Positions 15,274-24,074 of a DNA stretch of 64,000 nt are shown here, piece after piece. The stretch covers positions 1-64,000 of the forward strand of contig JAHCII010000009.1 in NCBI GenBank assembly GCA_026129305.1, read 5' to 3'. This DNA comes from Anaerolineales bacterium. Lineage in GTDB: Bacteria > Chloroflexota > Anaerolineae > Anaerolineales > UBA11579. The first letter of the stretch is position 1. Each line of letters begins with the position of its first letter. The notes beneath the pieces are model-generated. The model was not told where the DNA came from, searched no databases, and saw only the letters and a program-made list of their open reading frames with translations. The position numbers and the translations under genes were made by a program.

Positions 15274-16476
15274 TTACTTACGGACAATTTGCGGCACAAA
15301 CCAGTAACCGTTGGCGTGCTGATAGTTCTGGTTGCCGGTCTCCACGGTTAGAATGAAGCGCACTTCAGTGCCGGCCAGAGAGGAGAGATCAATGTCGATG
15401 GTGCGCGACAGGTTGTCGAATTTCTCATCCCAGGTGCCCAACACCACTTCGTTGCCATTGGGGCGCAGGTAGCTGAGCCTAAAGGTCAGCCGGCAATTGG
15501 TGCTGGGATCCAGGCAGCCAATCACGGCCACGAAATGGTCATTGTTGCGCACCTCATACTTGGGGAACTGCCCGCTGATGTAGCCGGAACCGGCATGGTT
15601 GGGGCGCATCCAGATGGCGGGTTCGTCTTCCTTGCGGTGCTCCAGGGCGGGGTCTTGCAACACCAGCACGAAACCGTCACTGCCCTGGTTGGCGCCGGGG
15701 CAGGGCAGATTGTTCTTGGTGTTGCTGGACCACTTAGCGTCGCAGTAGTTTGCCGCGAAGTCGTAGCGCACATTACCGCCCCCGCTGTTGCCGCCACCTG
15801 AACCACCTGCGCCCACACGGATGATGGCGAAGAAGGGCACACCGGCGCTGTTGGTCGAGCCGTTCACGCCAAACTTGGCGCCAGAACCGCTGCGCAGCAT
15901 CCAGTTGCTGCGGTAGGTGCCATTGTCATTGGGCGCCTTCATCGGGATGGAAATGTCCACAGTTTCGCCGGGGGCGACCGTCTTGGGCAGGTCAAAGCTG
16001 CTCTTGTCTGCGAGGTTGGTGCCGCCTTCGTAGACGATGTCATAGCTGTCTTTGTCCCAAGTGCAGGTGCCGCTATTGCGGATGCGCCAGGTCTTGGTGA
16101 AGGTGTTGCCCTTGCCGATCTGGGTGTTGTCGGGGATGCTGATGTCGGCGATGAAAGTGGCCTGGTTGCAGGCAATCCCCGCTGTGGGCGGCACGCTGGT
16201 CGGCGTGGAAGTGGGCGACTCTACGATTTCCGGGGTCGCGGTATAGGTAGCCGTGACCACGATGGGGGTCTGGGTAGGCTGTTCTGCCTGGCCACCGGAG
16301 GGGTCCGGCTGCTGCTGCCCCTGGGCGATGAGGGTGCCAGCCACCTGGGTATACAGCGCGTTGATGTCCTGGGTTGGTGCGGTGTTCGCGTCCGGCGTGG
16401 GCGCGCGGCAAGCCCCCAGCACCAGCGCAAGCAGGACCAATCCTATGATTCCGTATTTCCGTGATTTAGCAGTCAT
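15274..16476 (-). CDS. Secreted lipoprotein with NBR1-type Ig domain
   Basis: 400 residues. A basic leader plus lipobox LVLGAC near residue 22 is followed by a Thr/Pro/Gln-rich linker. An Ig-like domain of the type found next to BRCA1 gene 1 (NBR1) spans about residues 105-215: TFTKTWRIRNSGTCTWDKD and APGETVDISIPMKAP. This domain is frequent in secreted Chloroflexota proteins. A Gly/Asn-rich spacer leads to a C-terminal domain near 240-400 with several Cys and Trp that I do not recognise. TAGGAG precedes the ATG, and a TACAAT box lies at 16506-16511. The role is probably extracellular binding. Confidence 0.82.
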   Translation of the reverse strand: MTAKSRKYGIIGLVLLALVLGACRAPTPDANTAPTQDINALYTQVAGTLIAQGQQQPDPSGGQAEQPTQTPIVVTATYTATPEIVESPTSTPTSVPPTAGIACNQATFIADISIPDNTQIGKGNTFTKTWRIRNSGTCTWDKDSYDIVYEGGTNLADKSSFDLPKTVAPGETVDISIPMKAPNDNGTYRSNWMLRSGSGAKFGVNGSTNSAGVPFFAIIRVGAGGSGGGNSGGGNVRYDFAANYCDAKWSSNTKNNLPCPGANQGSDGFVLVLQDPALEHRKEDEPAIWMRPNHAGSGYISGQFPKYEVRNNDHFVAVIGCLDPSTNCRLTFRLSYLRPNGNEVVLGTWDEKFDNLSRTIDIDLSSLAGTEVRFILTVETGNQNYQHANGYWFVPQIVRK

Positions 16477-16618
16477 ACCGTCTCCTAATGTAGAGCCTCA
16501 CTTTGATTGTAGCATCCGCGGCCGGGAAATCAAGCACGAAAGCCCTTTTTGTCTAAACGTCGAAGGTTGAGGAAAAGTTCCCCGCATATTCGCAAACGCA
16601 AAAGCTTTGTAAAGCCAA

Positions 16619-16624
16619 TATAAT
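16619..16624 (+). promoter_or_regulatory. -10 box of the ku-ligD unit
   Basis: TATAAT 31 nt before the ku ATG; no good -35 element is seen. Confidence 0.5.
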
Positions 16625-16655
16625 TAGGAAAATCGCCATAGAAATGAGGTGAATC

Positions 16656-17510
16656 ATGCCTAAAGCCAAGGATTCTGAAGACAAAAGCAGCAAGGAAAAA
16701 GGCCAGAAAAAAGCCGCCGGTGGGGCCAGGGCGATTTGGTCTGGAGCGATCGCATTTGGTTTGATCAATATCCCGATAAAACTGTTTTCTGCCACGCAGG
16801 AATACCAAATTTCTTTCAATCAACTGCGTCGTGGTGACCTTTCGCGCATCAAGTACCTGCGCGTGGCTGCCAATGACGGCCAGGAAGTGCCTTATGAAGA
16901 CATCATCAAGGGTTACGAGATTGAAGAAGATGTCTATGTAGTCATTGACGAAGAGGACATCAAGCAGGCCAGCCCCAAAAAGACGCAGTCCGTCGAGATC
17001 GTGACCTTCACTGATGAGGCTGAGATCGATAGCATTTACTTTGAGAAGCCGTATTACACCGCGCCAGACAAGACCTCGGCGCGCGCCTATGTGCTGCTGC
17101 GTGAGGCTTTGAAAGCGTCCAAAAAAGTGGCGGTGTGCAAATTCATCTTGCGCACCAAAGAGAACCTGGCCATCCTCAAGGCTGAGGGTGATGCGCTGAT
17201 CCTCAACCAGATCCGCTTCCAGTCCGAGATCCGGGAGCGTGAGCACTTGGACCTGCCCGGCTCGGAGGCGATGAAAGAGAAAGAGTTGGAACTGGCGCTG
17301 AACCTGGTGGAGCAACTCACCGAGCCGTTTGACCCGGCTCAATACCGGGACACCTTCACTGATGAGATCAAGCAAATCATTGAGCAGAAGGCTCAGGGCA
17401 TTGACGTGACGGCCATGGTCGGCGCCAAACCGGAAGCCACGGATGACGATGACCTGCTCAAGATCTTGCAGGCCAGCCTGGAGAAGAGCAAGACCAGCGT
17501 AGACGCCTAA
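16656..17510 (+). CDS. ku: Non-homologous end-joining protein Ku
   Basis: Binds DNA double-strand ends as a dimer and recruits LigD. The Ku core spans about residues 25-260: AIWSGAIAFGLINIPIKLFS, FNQLRRGDLSRIKY, then LNQIRFQSEIRE and EKELELALNLVEQLTEPFDP. The 284 residues fit bacterial Ku. The N-terminal 22 residues are highly Lys/Ser-rich and the C-terminus is acidic, unlike the basic tails common in other bacterial Ku proteins. GAGGTG precedes the ATG. ligD starts 15 nt downstream, so the pair is one operon. Confidence 0.95.
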   Translation: MPKAKDSEDKSSKEKGQKKAAGGARAIWSGAIAFGLINIPIKLFSATQEYQISFNQLRRGDLSRIKYLRVAANDGQEVPYEDIIKGYEIEEDVYVVIDEEDIKQASPKKTQSVEIVTFTDEAEIDSIYFEKPYYTAPDKTSARAYVLLREALKASKKVAVCKFILRTKENLAILKAEGDALILNQIRFQSEIREREHLDLPGSEAMKEKELELALNLVEQLTEPFDPAQYRDTFTDEIKQIIEQKAQGIDVTAMVGAKPEATDDDDLLKILQASLEKSKTSVDA

Positions 17511-17525
17511 GCACGGAATTGCGCT

Positions 17526-20105
17526 GTGGCCCGCCCCCCTGACAAACTCGCCGAATATCGCCAAAAGCGCGACTTTCAGGCCACCAACGAGCCCGCCGGT
17601 GCGGCTGATCCTGCCGCACCGGGGGCTTTGCGTTTTGTGGTGCAGAAGCACGACGCCACCCGCATGCACTACGACGTGCGCTTGGAAGTGGACGGCGTGC
17701 TCAAGTCTTGGGCGGTGCCGGAAGGGCCATCCACCGACCCGCAAGTCAAGCGTCTGGCAGTGGAGACTGAAGACCACCCGATGGAGTACCTGACCTTCGA
17801 GGGCGTGATCCCCAAAGGCCAGTATGGGGCCGGCCCGATCATTGTCTGGGACACTGGCACTTACACCAATATCCGCGGCGATAAGCGCAAGCCGTTCAGC
17901 ATGCAAGAGTCGTACGAGCAGGGCTTGATCGAAGTGCGGCTGAGTGGCGAAAAGCTGCGCGGGGCCTATGCCCTGGTGCGCACCAAATTCCGAGATGCCG
18001 AAAACAGCTGGCTGATGGTCAAGATGAAGGACGGCGAAGCGGACTCGCAGCGTGACCTGGTCAGCGAGTTCCCGCAATCGATCAAGAGCGGCAAGACGAT
18101 CGAAGAGTTGTGGGAGGAGAGCGAGCGGGAAGCCATGCCGCCTGCCTTGCGTGATGTGCCTGAGACGCTGCGGCCCAAACTGCGCGCCGCGCCGTACCCC
18201 GGCTGGCTGGCGCCGATGCTGGCCACCGCGGCCGACAAACCCTTTGAACGCCCCAACTGGCTGTATGAGCAAAAACTGGACGGCCAGCGCTGCCTGGTCT
18301 ACCGCAAGGGGGATCAGGTGCAACTGATCTCACGCAATCAGCTGCTGATTACCAGCCAATACCCGGAGCTGGTGGCGGCGCTACTGAAGCAGGCGCATGG
18401 GGATTTTGTGCTGGATGCCGAGATCGTGGCTTTTGACAACGGCCGGCCCAGCTTTGAAATGATGCAGCAGCGCATGCATGTGCAGAAGCCTAAAAAGGAA
18501 CTGCTGAAAGAGGTGCCCGTCTTCCTGTATGCCTTTGATGTGCTTTACTACGAAGGCTACAGCACCGCAGCCCTGCCGCAAATTGAGCGCAAGCATGTGC
18601 TGGAGCGGATGCTGGAGTACCGCGACCCGCTGCGCTACACCCAACACCAGACCGGCGGCGGCCTGCAGTTGCTGGCCCAGGCTTGCAAGGAGGGTCTGGA
18701 AGGCATTATTGCCAAGGATGCCAATGCGGCTTACCAGCATCGTCGCTCGCCACTGTGGCTTAAGTTCAAATGCGTGCGACAGCAGGAAATGGTGGTGGGC
18801 GGGTATACGGAAGGCAAGGCCGGCATGCGCGGCTTTGGCTCGCTACTGGTGGGCTATTACCCGCCCGGTGAAACCCAGCTGCAGTTTGCCGGTGGAGTAG
18901 GCACCGGCTTCAGTGATGGGGCCATCCGGGATATTGCTGCGCAGCTGGGCGACCTGTCCAGCGAAGTGAACCCCTTTGCGCCCGACGACCTGCTGCCCAA
19001 AAGCGGCGTGCATTGGGTGAAACCGACGCTGGTGGCCCAAGTGGGGTACGGTGAATGGACCAGCGCCAACAAAATGCGCCATCCGCGCTTTTTGGGACTG
19101 CGCAATGATATTGACCCACAACAGGTCACGCGTGAGACGGCCCCAGAGCCAGAGTGGGCCGAAGAGGATGCGACCGCTGTCAAACGCGGCAGCCTAAACA
19201 CCGACACGACCCGCATTGTGGATGGGCACAAGATCAAACTGACCAATCTGGATAAGGCACTGTACCCCGATGGAATCACCAAGGGCGAAGTGATTGACTA
19301 TTACGAGCGCATTGCGCCCTTCATGCTGCCGCAAATCCAAGACCGGCCGCTGAACCTGGAGCGGTTCCCCAACGGGATCGGCACCAAGGGCTTCTACCAT
19401 AAGGAAACACCTGACTATTTCCCCAAGTACATTGACCTGGTCGAAGTCAAGGTGTCTGACACCGAAACCCAGATGCAGAGCATGGCCAACAACGCGGCCA
19501 GCCTGGTGTACCTGGCGCAGATGGCAGCCCTGACGCTGCACCACTGGCTGAGCCGCGCCCAGCACCTGGAGCGCCCGGACAAGATCGTTTTTGACCTGGA
19601 CCCGTCCACCGAAGACGGCTGGGAGGTGGTGCGTTCCGGGGCAGCGGACTTGCGCAATATGCTGGCTGAAATGGGCCTGCCGTCTTTTCTGATGGCGACC
19701 GGCTCACGCGGCTTGCATGTGGCCGTACCGTTACAGCCAGAGCATGAGTACGAGGCGATCACTTTGTTTGCCAAGGCGGTGTGCCGCAAGCTGGAACGCG
19801 AGGACAGCAAGTTCACCACCCAGTTTCGCAAGGAGAAGCGCAAAGGTCGCGTGTTCTTGGACCATTTGCGCAACCGTTACGGGCATACCAGCGTGGCACC
19901 CTATACGCTGCGCGCCAAGCCAGGTGCGCCGGTGGCTGCGCCGCTGTCCTGGGATGAGCTGGACAACCCTGATCTGACCTCCCAGTCCTTCACGATTGCC
20001 AATATCTTTTCCCGCCTGGAGCAGGGCGGCGATCCCTGGAAGGATTTCTTCAAGTTCAAGGCTCCGCTGCCTGGGTTTGAGATGATTCAGAAGGTGCTGG
20101 GGTGA
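17526..20105 (+). CDS. ligD: Multifunctional DNA ligase LigD (phosphoesterase-ligase-polymerase)
   Basis: 859-residue end-joining enzyme with three domains in the order PE-Lig-Pol. The 3'-phosphoesterase spans about residues 25-165 (RFVVQKHDATRMHYDVRLE). The ATP-dependent ligase spans about 215-530, with the catalytic Lys in EQKLDGQRCLVY. The primase-like polymerase covers about 560-850 (LTNLDKALYPDGITK and ERFPNGIGTKGFYHKE). It processes and seals double-strand breaks held by Ku. The start is a GTG at 17526, 15 nt after ku. The domain order is that of the Pseudomonas enzyme, not the mycobacterial Pol-PE-Lig order. Confidence 0.95.
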   Translation: MARPPDKLAEYRQKRDFQATNEPAGAADPAAPGALRFVVQKHDATRMHYDVRLEVDGVLKSWAVPEGPSTDPQVKRLAVETEDHPMEYLTFEGVIPKGQYGAGPIIVWDTGTYTNIRGDKRKPFSMQESYEQGLIEVRLSGEKLRGAYALVRTKFRDAENSWLMVKMKDGEADSQRDLVSEFPQSIKSGKTIEELWEESEREAMPPALRDVPETLRPKLRAAPYPGWLAPMLATAADKPFERPNWLYEQKLDGQRCLVYRKGDQVQLISRNQLLITSQYPELVAALLKQAHGDFVLDAEIVAFDNGRPSFEMMQQRMHVQKPKKELLKEVPVFLYAFDVLYYEGYSTAALPQIERKHVLERMLEYRDPLRYTQHQTGGGLQLLAQACKEGLEGIIAKDANAAYQHRRSPLWLKFKCVRQQEMVVGGYTEGKAGMRGFGSLLVGYYPPGETQLQFAGGVGTGFSDGAIRDIAAQLGDLSSEVNPFAPDDLLPKSGVHWVKPTLVAQVGYGEWTSANKMRHPRFLGLRNDIDPQQVTRETAPEPEWAEEDATAVKRGSLNTDTTRIVDGHKIKLTNLDKALYPDGITKGEVIDYYERIAPFMLPQIQDRPLNLERFPNGIGTKGFYHKETPDYFPKYIDLVEVKVSDTETQMQSMANNAASLVYLAQMAALTLHHWLSRAQHLERPDKIVFDLDPSTEDGWEVVRSGAADLRNMLAEMGLPSFLMATGSRGLHVAVPLQPEHEYEAITLFAKAVCRKLEREDSKFTTQFRKEKRKGRVFLDHLRNRYGHTSVAPYTLRAKPGAPVAAPLSWDELDNPDLTSQSFTIANIFSRLEQGGDPWKDFFKFKAPLPGFEMIQKVLG

Positions 20106-20116
20106 GGCAGCTTTTA

Positions 20117-20153
20117 GCGTATAGCTATTAGCTGTTGGCGATTAGCTATACGC
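20117..20153. repeat. Inverted repeat after ligD
   Basis: GCGTATAGCTA at 20117-20127 is the exact complement of TAGCTATACGC at 20143-20153, with a 15-nt spacer that repeats parts of the arms (ATTAGCT twice). The rest of the gap, 20154-20305, shows no coding region or recognised RNA. Confidence 0.55.
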
Positions 20154-20305
20154 GAGCGCGCCGTGTCGCCTAGAGATGGCAGGCCAGTTTGCCTAGTGAG
20201 GGGGCTTTCATGTGTTGGTGAAGAAGTGGCTGGCTGAAGAAAGACGAGGCTGCGAGGTCTGTGGAGTGGCTTGTAAGCCGGCCCTACCTGTAACTGATCG
20301 CGCAT

Positions 20306-20342
20306 AAAAAAAGAGCCTGCAGCATCGGCAGGCTCTTTTTTT
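20306..20342 (-). terminator. Bidirectional terminator between ligD and rpoD
   Basis: Seven A then GAGCCTGC pair with GCAGGCTC then seven T around a 7-nt loop. It is well placed to end rpoD on the minus strand and ligD on the plus strand. Confidence 0.9.
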
Positions 20343-20358
20343 ATTTTTGCATAGTCAG

Positions 20359-21609
20359 CTAGCTGACGTAGTCCTTGAGACGGGTGCGCACGCGCGGGTC
20401 ACGCAGTTTGCGCAGGGCCTGGGCCTCGATCTGGCGCACGCGCTCACGCGTCACGCCCAGGCGGCGGCCCACGTCGCTGAGGCTGTGCACCCGGCCGTCA
20501 TCCAAACCGAAGCGCAAACGCACGATGCGCGCCTCGCGCAGGGGCAGGATGTCTTCCAGCGTGCGGGCCAAGTCCTCTTGAAGCAAGGCCTGGGCCGTGC
20601 TCTCCTCAGGGGAGGGGGAGGTTTCATCTTCGATCAGTTCCCCCAACACGGAGTCTTCATCGCTGCCAATCGGCGTTTCCAGCGACTGGGGCAGGTAAGC
20701 AGCCTTGGTGATCAGTTCCACCTCTTGCGGGGTGGTCTCCAGTGCATCGGCGATCTCTACCAGGGTGGGCTCGCGCTTCAACTCCTGCTTCAGCGTGTTC
20801 TTGCTGCGCATCATCTTGGAGATCTTGTCGCCCATATGAGCGGGGATGCGGATAGTGCGGCCCTTGTTGGAGATGGCGCGGGTGATGGCTTGGCGGATCC
20901 ACCAAGTGGCGTAGGTGCTGAATTTGAAACCCAGGCGATAGTCAAACTTCTTGGCGGCGCGCATCAGGCCGATGTTGCCTTCCTGGATCAGGTCGATCAA
21001 GGGCAGGCCGCGGTTCATGTTCTTCTTGGCAATGCTGATCACCAAGCGCGAGTTGGCCACGATGAGGTGCTGGCGGGCATCCCAGCCCTCCTGCACTTCT
21101 TTGGTCAACTTGGCGCGCTTGGCAACGCTGAGGTTGGGCTGGGCCAGTTGGGTGCTGGCCTTGTTGCCCAGCTCCATCGCTTTGGCCAGGGCGACCTCTT
21201 CCTGCGCATTCAGCAAAGGAACACTGGCCGCTTCGTTGAAGTACATGCGCACCAGGTCGCTGGTCTCTGCTTCGGCCAGGGGGTCATCGCTGTTGTAGTA
21301 CACCACGCCTTGCGGCTCGGAATCTTCTTCTTCGTCCTCGTCGCTGGCGGCTTCGACCTCATCGTCGAGCTCGGCTTCAATCGCCTCGTGAGCCTCATCG
21401 TCCTCGATCAGAGGGATGCCGGCGTTGAGCAAGGCTTCAAAGATGTCTTCCATCTGGCCGGACTGGCGCTGTTCGCCAGGCACGATCTGCAAGACATTGT
21501 CGATATTCACGAATCCCTGCTTGCGGCCCAGGGCCAGCAAGCGTTCTAGAGCATCTTCCTCTTCCAAGATCTCTTCGGGTTCAAAGGCTTCAATCATTTT
21601 CTTTGCCAT
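20359..21609 (-). CDS. rpoD: RNA polymerase primary sigma factor RpoD/SigA
   Basis: 416-residue sigma-70. A short region 1.1-like N-terminus is followed by a strongly acidic stretch near residues 73-100. Region 1.2 starts at DLVRMYFNEAASVPLL. Region 2 has RLVISIAKKNMNRGLPLIDLIQEGNIGLMRA and the 2.4 helix FSTYATWWIRQAITRAI that reads the -10 box. Region 3 contains RIPAHM. Region 4 ends with RLGVTRERVRQIEAQALRKLR for -35 recognition. GGAGG lies 11-12 nt before the ATG, a rather long spacing. It is the likely reader of the TANNNT boxes seen throughout the window. Confidence 0.95.
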   Translation of the reverse strand: MAKKMIEAFEPEEILEEEDALERLLALGRKQGFVNIDNVLQIVPGEQRQSGQMEDIFEALLNAGIPLIEDDEAHEAIEAELDDEVEAASDEDEEEDSEPQGVVYYNSDDPLAEAETSDLVRMYFNEAASVPLLNAQEEVALAKAMELGNKASTQLAQPNLSVAKRAKLTKEVQEGWDARQHLIVANSRLVISIAKKNMNRGLPLIDLIQEGNIGLMRAAKKFDYRLGFKFSTYATWWIRQAITRAISNKGRTIRIPAHMGDKISKMMRSKNTLKQELKREPTLVEIADALETTPQEVELITKAAYLPQSLETPIGSDEDSVLGELIEDETSPSPEESTAQALLQEDLARTLEDILPLREARIVRLRFGLDDGRVHSLSDVGRRLGVTRERVRQIEAQALRKLRDPRVRTRLKDYVS

Positions 21610-21831
21610 TTCTAAAACAGCCTCCGCAAATTTAGAGTGGCCGTGCTCTCAAAAGCTTACACTGGAGAACGCAGCCCTGTGCGCTTGCGCTATGCGCAGA
21701 AACACGCGCCCTGTTGGCAGGGTGTATTGGCAGCTCAGTTATTGGCGTAAGGGTAAAAGAGACAGTGAACTGCTAAGGGTCATTCTAGCATTCGACCCAT
21801 TAGAACTTTATTTGAGCCAGATGAGTGCAGG

Positions 21832-22848
21832 TTAAGCGATGCGGCTGAGTTGCTGCCAACCGTAGGCCGCGGCGCCTAGCAGGCCGGCCCCCGTGTTGAG
21901 GATGATGTGGATGGGCATCCGGCCCAGGTAGCTTTCGTAGGCTGTTTTGGCGGCGAACTTTTGGGCGAAGTTCAGGCGCTCAAATTCGGGCAGGATGCGC
22001 GGAGGAATGCCGCCCCCGATGTAGACACCCCCCGTGCTGCCGTAAGTGAGGGCCAGGCTGCCCGCCTCGGCGGCGAGCACATCGACGAAGATCTCGATCA
22101 CTTGCTGGCAGATCTGGCTGCCAGGTTCCCCGGCCAGGGCGGCGTCCACGATGACCGGCGTGCGGTCGGGCGCGGCAGCCAGCTGCGCGGTCAGCCATTC
22201 GGGGGCTTGGGCGCGGCCGCTGGCCAGCAGGAAGTCGTAGATGTTGGGGATGCCGATGCCGGAACAAACATGCTCCACATGCACCTGGGGAAAGCGCGGC
22301 CGTAGGAAGGAGAGCAACTCGTCTTGCAGGGCGTTGGCCGGGGCGAAGTCTGCATGGCCGGCCTCCGTGGCGTAGGGCAGGTAGCGCTGCCCATTCCATA
22401 CCAGATAGCCTACGCCCAGGCCGGTGCCTGGGGCGATCACGAAGCGGCTGCCCTGCGCCTCTGCCAAGCCGTTTTGCAGGCTGTGCAAGTCAGCGCTGGG
22501 CAAATGCTCCACCGAACTGGCAATGGCTTTGAGATCGTTGAGCAGCCAGACCCCCTGCCAACCAAACTCCTGGCGCAGCTCCTGGGCGTCAATCGTCCAG
22601 GGCAGGTTGGTAAGCTTGACGCGCTCCTCGACCACCGGGCCGGCGGCGCCCAGGCTGGCAGCCAGGATGGGCTGGTGCACGTCGGCCAGAAATTCACGCA
22701 GGATGTCGCCAAAACGCGTATAGCGCGGGCCTTTGAATTTGGCGCGGTGCACAGCAGTGTAGGGATCTTGGGCCGAGAAGAGGGCCAGGCGGGTATTGGT
22801 GGCGCCAATATCACCGGCAAGCAAAAGGCCTTGAGTAGACGTTTTCAT
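21832..22848 (-). CDS. glk: Glucokinase (ROK-independent Glk family)
   Basis: ATP-dependent kinase for glucose to glucose-6-phosphate. The 338 residues match the proteobacterial-type Glk family: phosphate motif GDIGATNTRLALF near residue 12, LTNLPWTID near 76, NDLKAIASS near 98, GTGLGVGYL near 132, and the sugar-site Glu in EAGHADFAP near 153. GSTGGVYIGGGIPPRI follows near 265. I chose the ATG at 22848; a TTG two codons upstream is also possible. TATAAT lies 15 nt before the ATG without a clear ribosome site. Confidence 0.88.
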   Translation of the reverse strand: MKTSTQGLLLAGDIGATNTRLALFSAQDPYTAVHRAKFKGPRYTRFGDILREFLADVHQPILAASLGAAGPVVEERVKLTNLPWTIDAQELRQEFGWQGVWLLNDLKAIASSVEHLPSADLHSLQNGLAEAQGSRFVIAPGTGLGVGYLVWNGQRYLPYATEAGHADFAPANALQDELLSFLRPRFPQVHVEHVCSGIGIPNIYDFLLASGRAQAPEWLTAQLAAAPDRTPVIVDAALAGEPGSQICQQVIEIFVDVLAAEAGSLALTYGSTGGVYIGGGIPPRILPEFERLNFAQKFAAKTAYESYLGRMPIHIILNTGAGLLGAAAYGWQQLSRIA

Positions 22849-22895
22849 GGGCAATGCGGCTGAATTATACTGCCGCCCTCCTGTAAACTTGTAGC

Positions 22896-23696
22896 ATGTC
22901 CAGTTTCTTTGAACTCATCCGCAAAACCCATGACAAGTATTACCTCGACAACTGTCCGATGTTGGCGGCGGCCCTGGCCTATTACAGTTTCTTTTCCATT
23001 TTCCCCTTCCTGCTGTTTCTGATCTATTTCGGCAGCGAAGTGCTGGCGGTCAGTGGCCTGCAGCAGGAACTGATCCACAGCTTGGGGCAGTTTCTGCCCA
23101 CGGGCGCCGAGGCGATCGCTGGCGTGGTGACCACCACGATCAGCCACAGCCGCTCGCTGGGCTGGGTGGGCCTGGTGGGCTTGCTGTGGAGCGCCTCTTC
23201 GATCTTTGCAGTGCTGGAGACAGCCCTCAACCGCATCTGGCGCACCCGCGCCCGCGGCTTTTGGCGCAAACGCCTGATGGCGACCTTGTCGATCTTGTCG
23301 TTGTGCCTGCTTTTTCTGGTGGTGATTGGCCTGGGGCACTTCCTGCCCAGCATGCTGACCCTGGCCGAGCACCCGGGCACACAGTGGCTGGGCCAGCTGA
23401 GCGCTTTCGTGCTGCTGATAGTGGTGATCAGTTTGCTCTATACGATTTTGCCGAACCGGCGCATACCGCCGCGCATCGCCTGGCTGGCCGGTCTGACCGC
23501 GGCGACGCTGTTGTTCACTGCCCGGGCGCTGTTTGACCTTTTTATCCGTTCCGCTTTCAATAACTACGGCGCGGTGTATGGCTCGCTGGCCTGGGTGGTC
23601 TCCCTGGCGTTGTGGGCTTACGTAGTCGCCAACTTGTTCCTGTTGGGCGCCGAGCTCGGCTCGGTGCTGGAGAAGAGCGAGGAGAAACTCGCATGA
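22896..23696 (+). CDS. YihY/BrkB-family inner membrane protein
   Basis: 266 residues with about six hydrophobic segments. The family signature is seen near residues 18-48 (CPMLAAALAYYSFFSIFPFLL) and near 205-240 (SAFNNYGAVYGSLAWVVSLALW). The family was once thought to be RNase BN, and its real function is not settled. TAAACT lies 6 nt before the ATG, suggesting a leaderless mRNA. Its stop overlaps the next gene's start (ATGA). Confidence 0.88.
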   Translation: MSSFFELIRKTHDKYYLDNCPMLAAALAYYSFFSIFPFLLFLIYFGSEVLAVSGLQQELIHSLGQFLPTGAEAIAGVVTTTISHSRSLGWVGLVGLLWSASSIFAVLETALNRIWRTRARGFWRKRLMATLSILSLCLLFLVVIGLGHFLPSMLTLAEHPGTQWLGQLSAFVLLIVVISLLYTILPNRRIPPRIAWLAGLTAATLLFTARALFDLFIRSAFNNYGAVYGSLAWVVSLALWAYVVANLFLLGAELGSVLEKSEEKLA

Positions 23697-24073
23697 ATCC
23701 CGTGACCCAGGGCTTGTTGGCGCAGTTGAACGAACCCTCATTGGCGGCCTTCGCCCAGAATTGGGACGACTGGGAAGGCCTGATCATCGAGATCTATCGC
23801 CAGAAAACCGTCTCGTTTGAGCAGCAGGAGCGCTTTTTTACGCTGCACGAGGCACTGGAACCGGAGTATGCGGCGCTGGCCGCTGAGCTGGGGCAGTTCT
23901 GGCCCCATGTGCGCATTAAAGGCGAGAGCTTGACCACCAATCCGTTCGAGGCTTTGCTGGCCCTGCCAGCAGCCAAACAGGTGGTGGAGAACTGGGCCGC
24001 CATGCGCTATCTGCCGGCGGCACGCGAAGCGATCAACCAGCTGCTGATGGCCCGCATTGAAAATTCTGCTTAG
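23693..24073 (+). CDS. Conserved-looking hypothetical protein
   Basis: 126-residue soluble, helix-rich, acidic protein with many Trp and Phe (QNWDDWEGLIIEIYRQ and ELGQFWPHVRI). No family is recognised. The start overlaps the YihY stop as ATGA, which with the shared strand argues for translational coupling and supports it as a real gene. Confidence 0.6.
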   Translation: MNPVTQGLLAQLNEPSLAAFAQNWDDWEGLIIEIYRQKTVSFEQQERFFTLHEALEPEYAALAAELGQFWPHVRIKGESLTTNPFEALLALPAAKQVVENWAAMRYLPAAREAINQLLMARIENSA

Positions 24074-24074
24074 G

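Noticed and set aside
16530-18323. 597-residue minus-strand frame over ku and ligD
   Set aside because: Antisense of two well-identified genes; the composition is typical of a shadow frame.
20154-20305. Structural RNA in the gap after ligD
   Set aside because: No conserved core of RNase P, SRP or tmRNA is seen, and only one short inverted repeat is present.
20347-21549. 400-residue plus-strand frame over rpoD
   Set aside because: Exact antisense of the sigma-factor gene, with no family resemblance.
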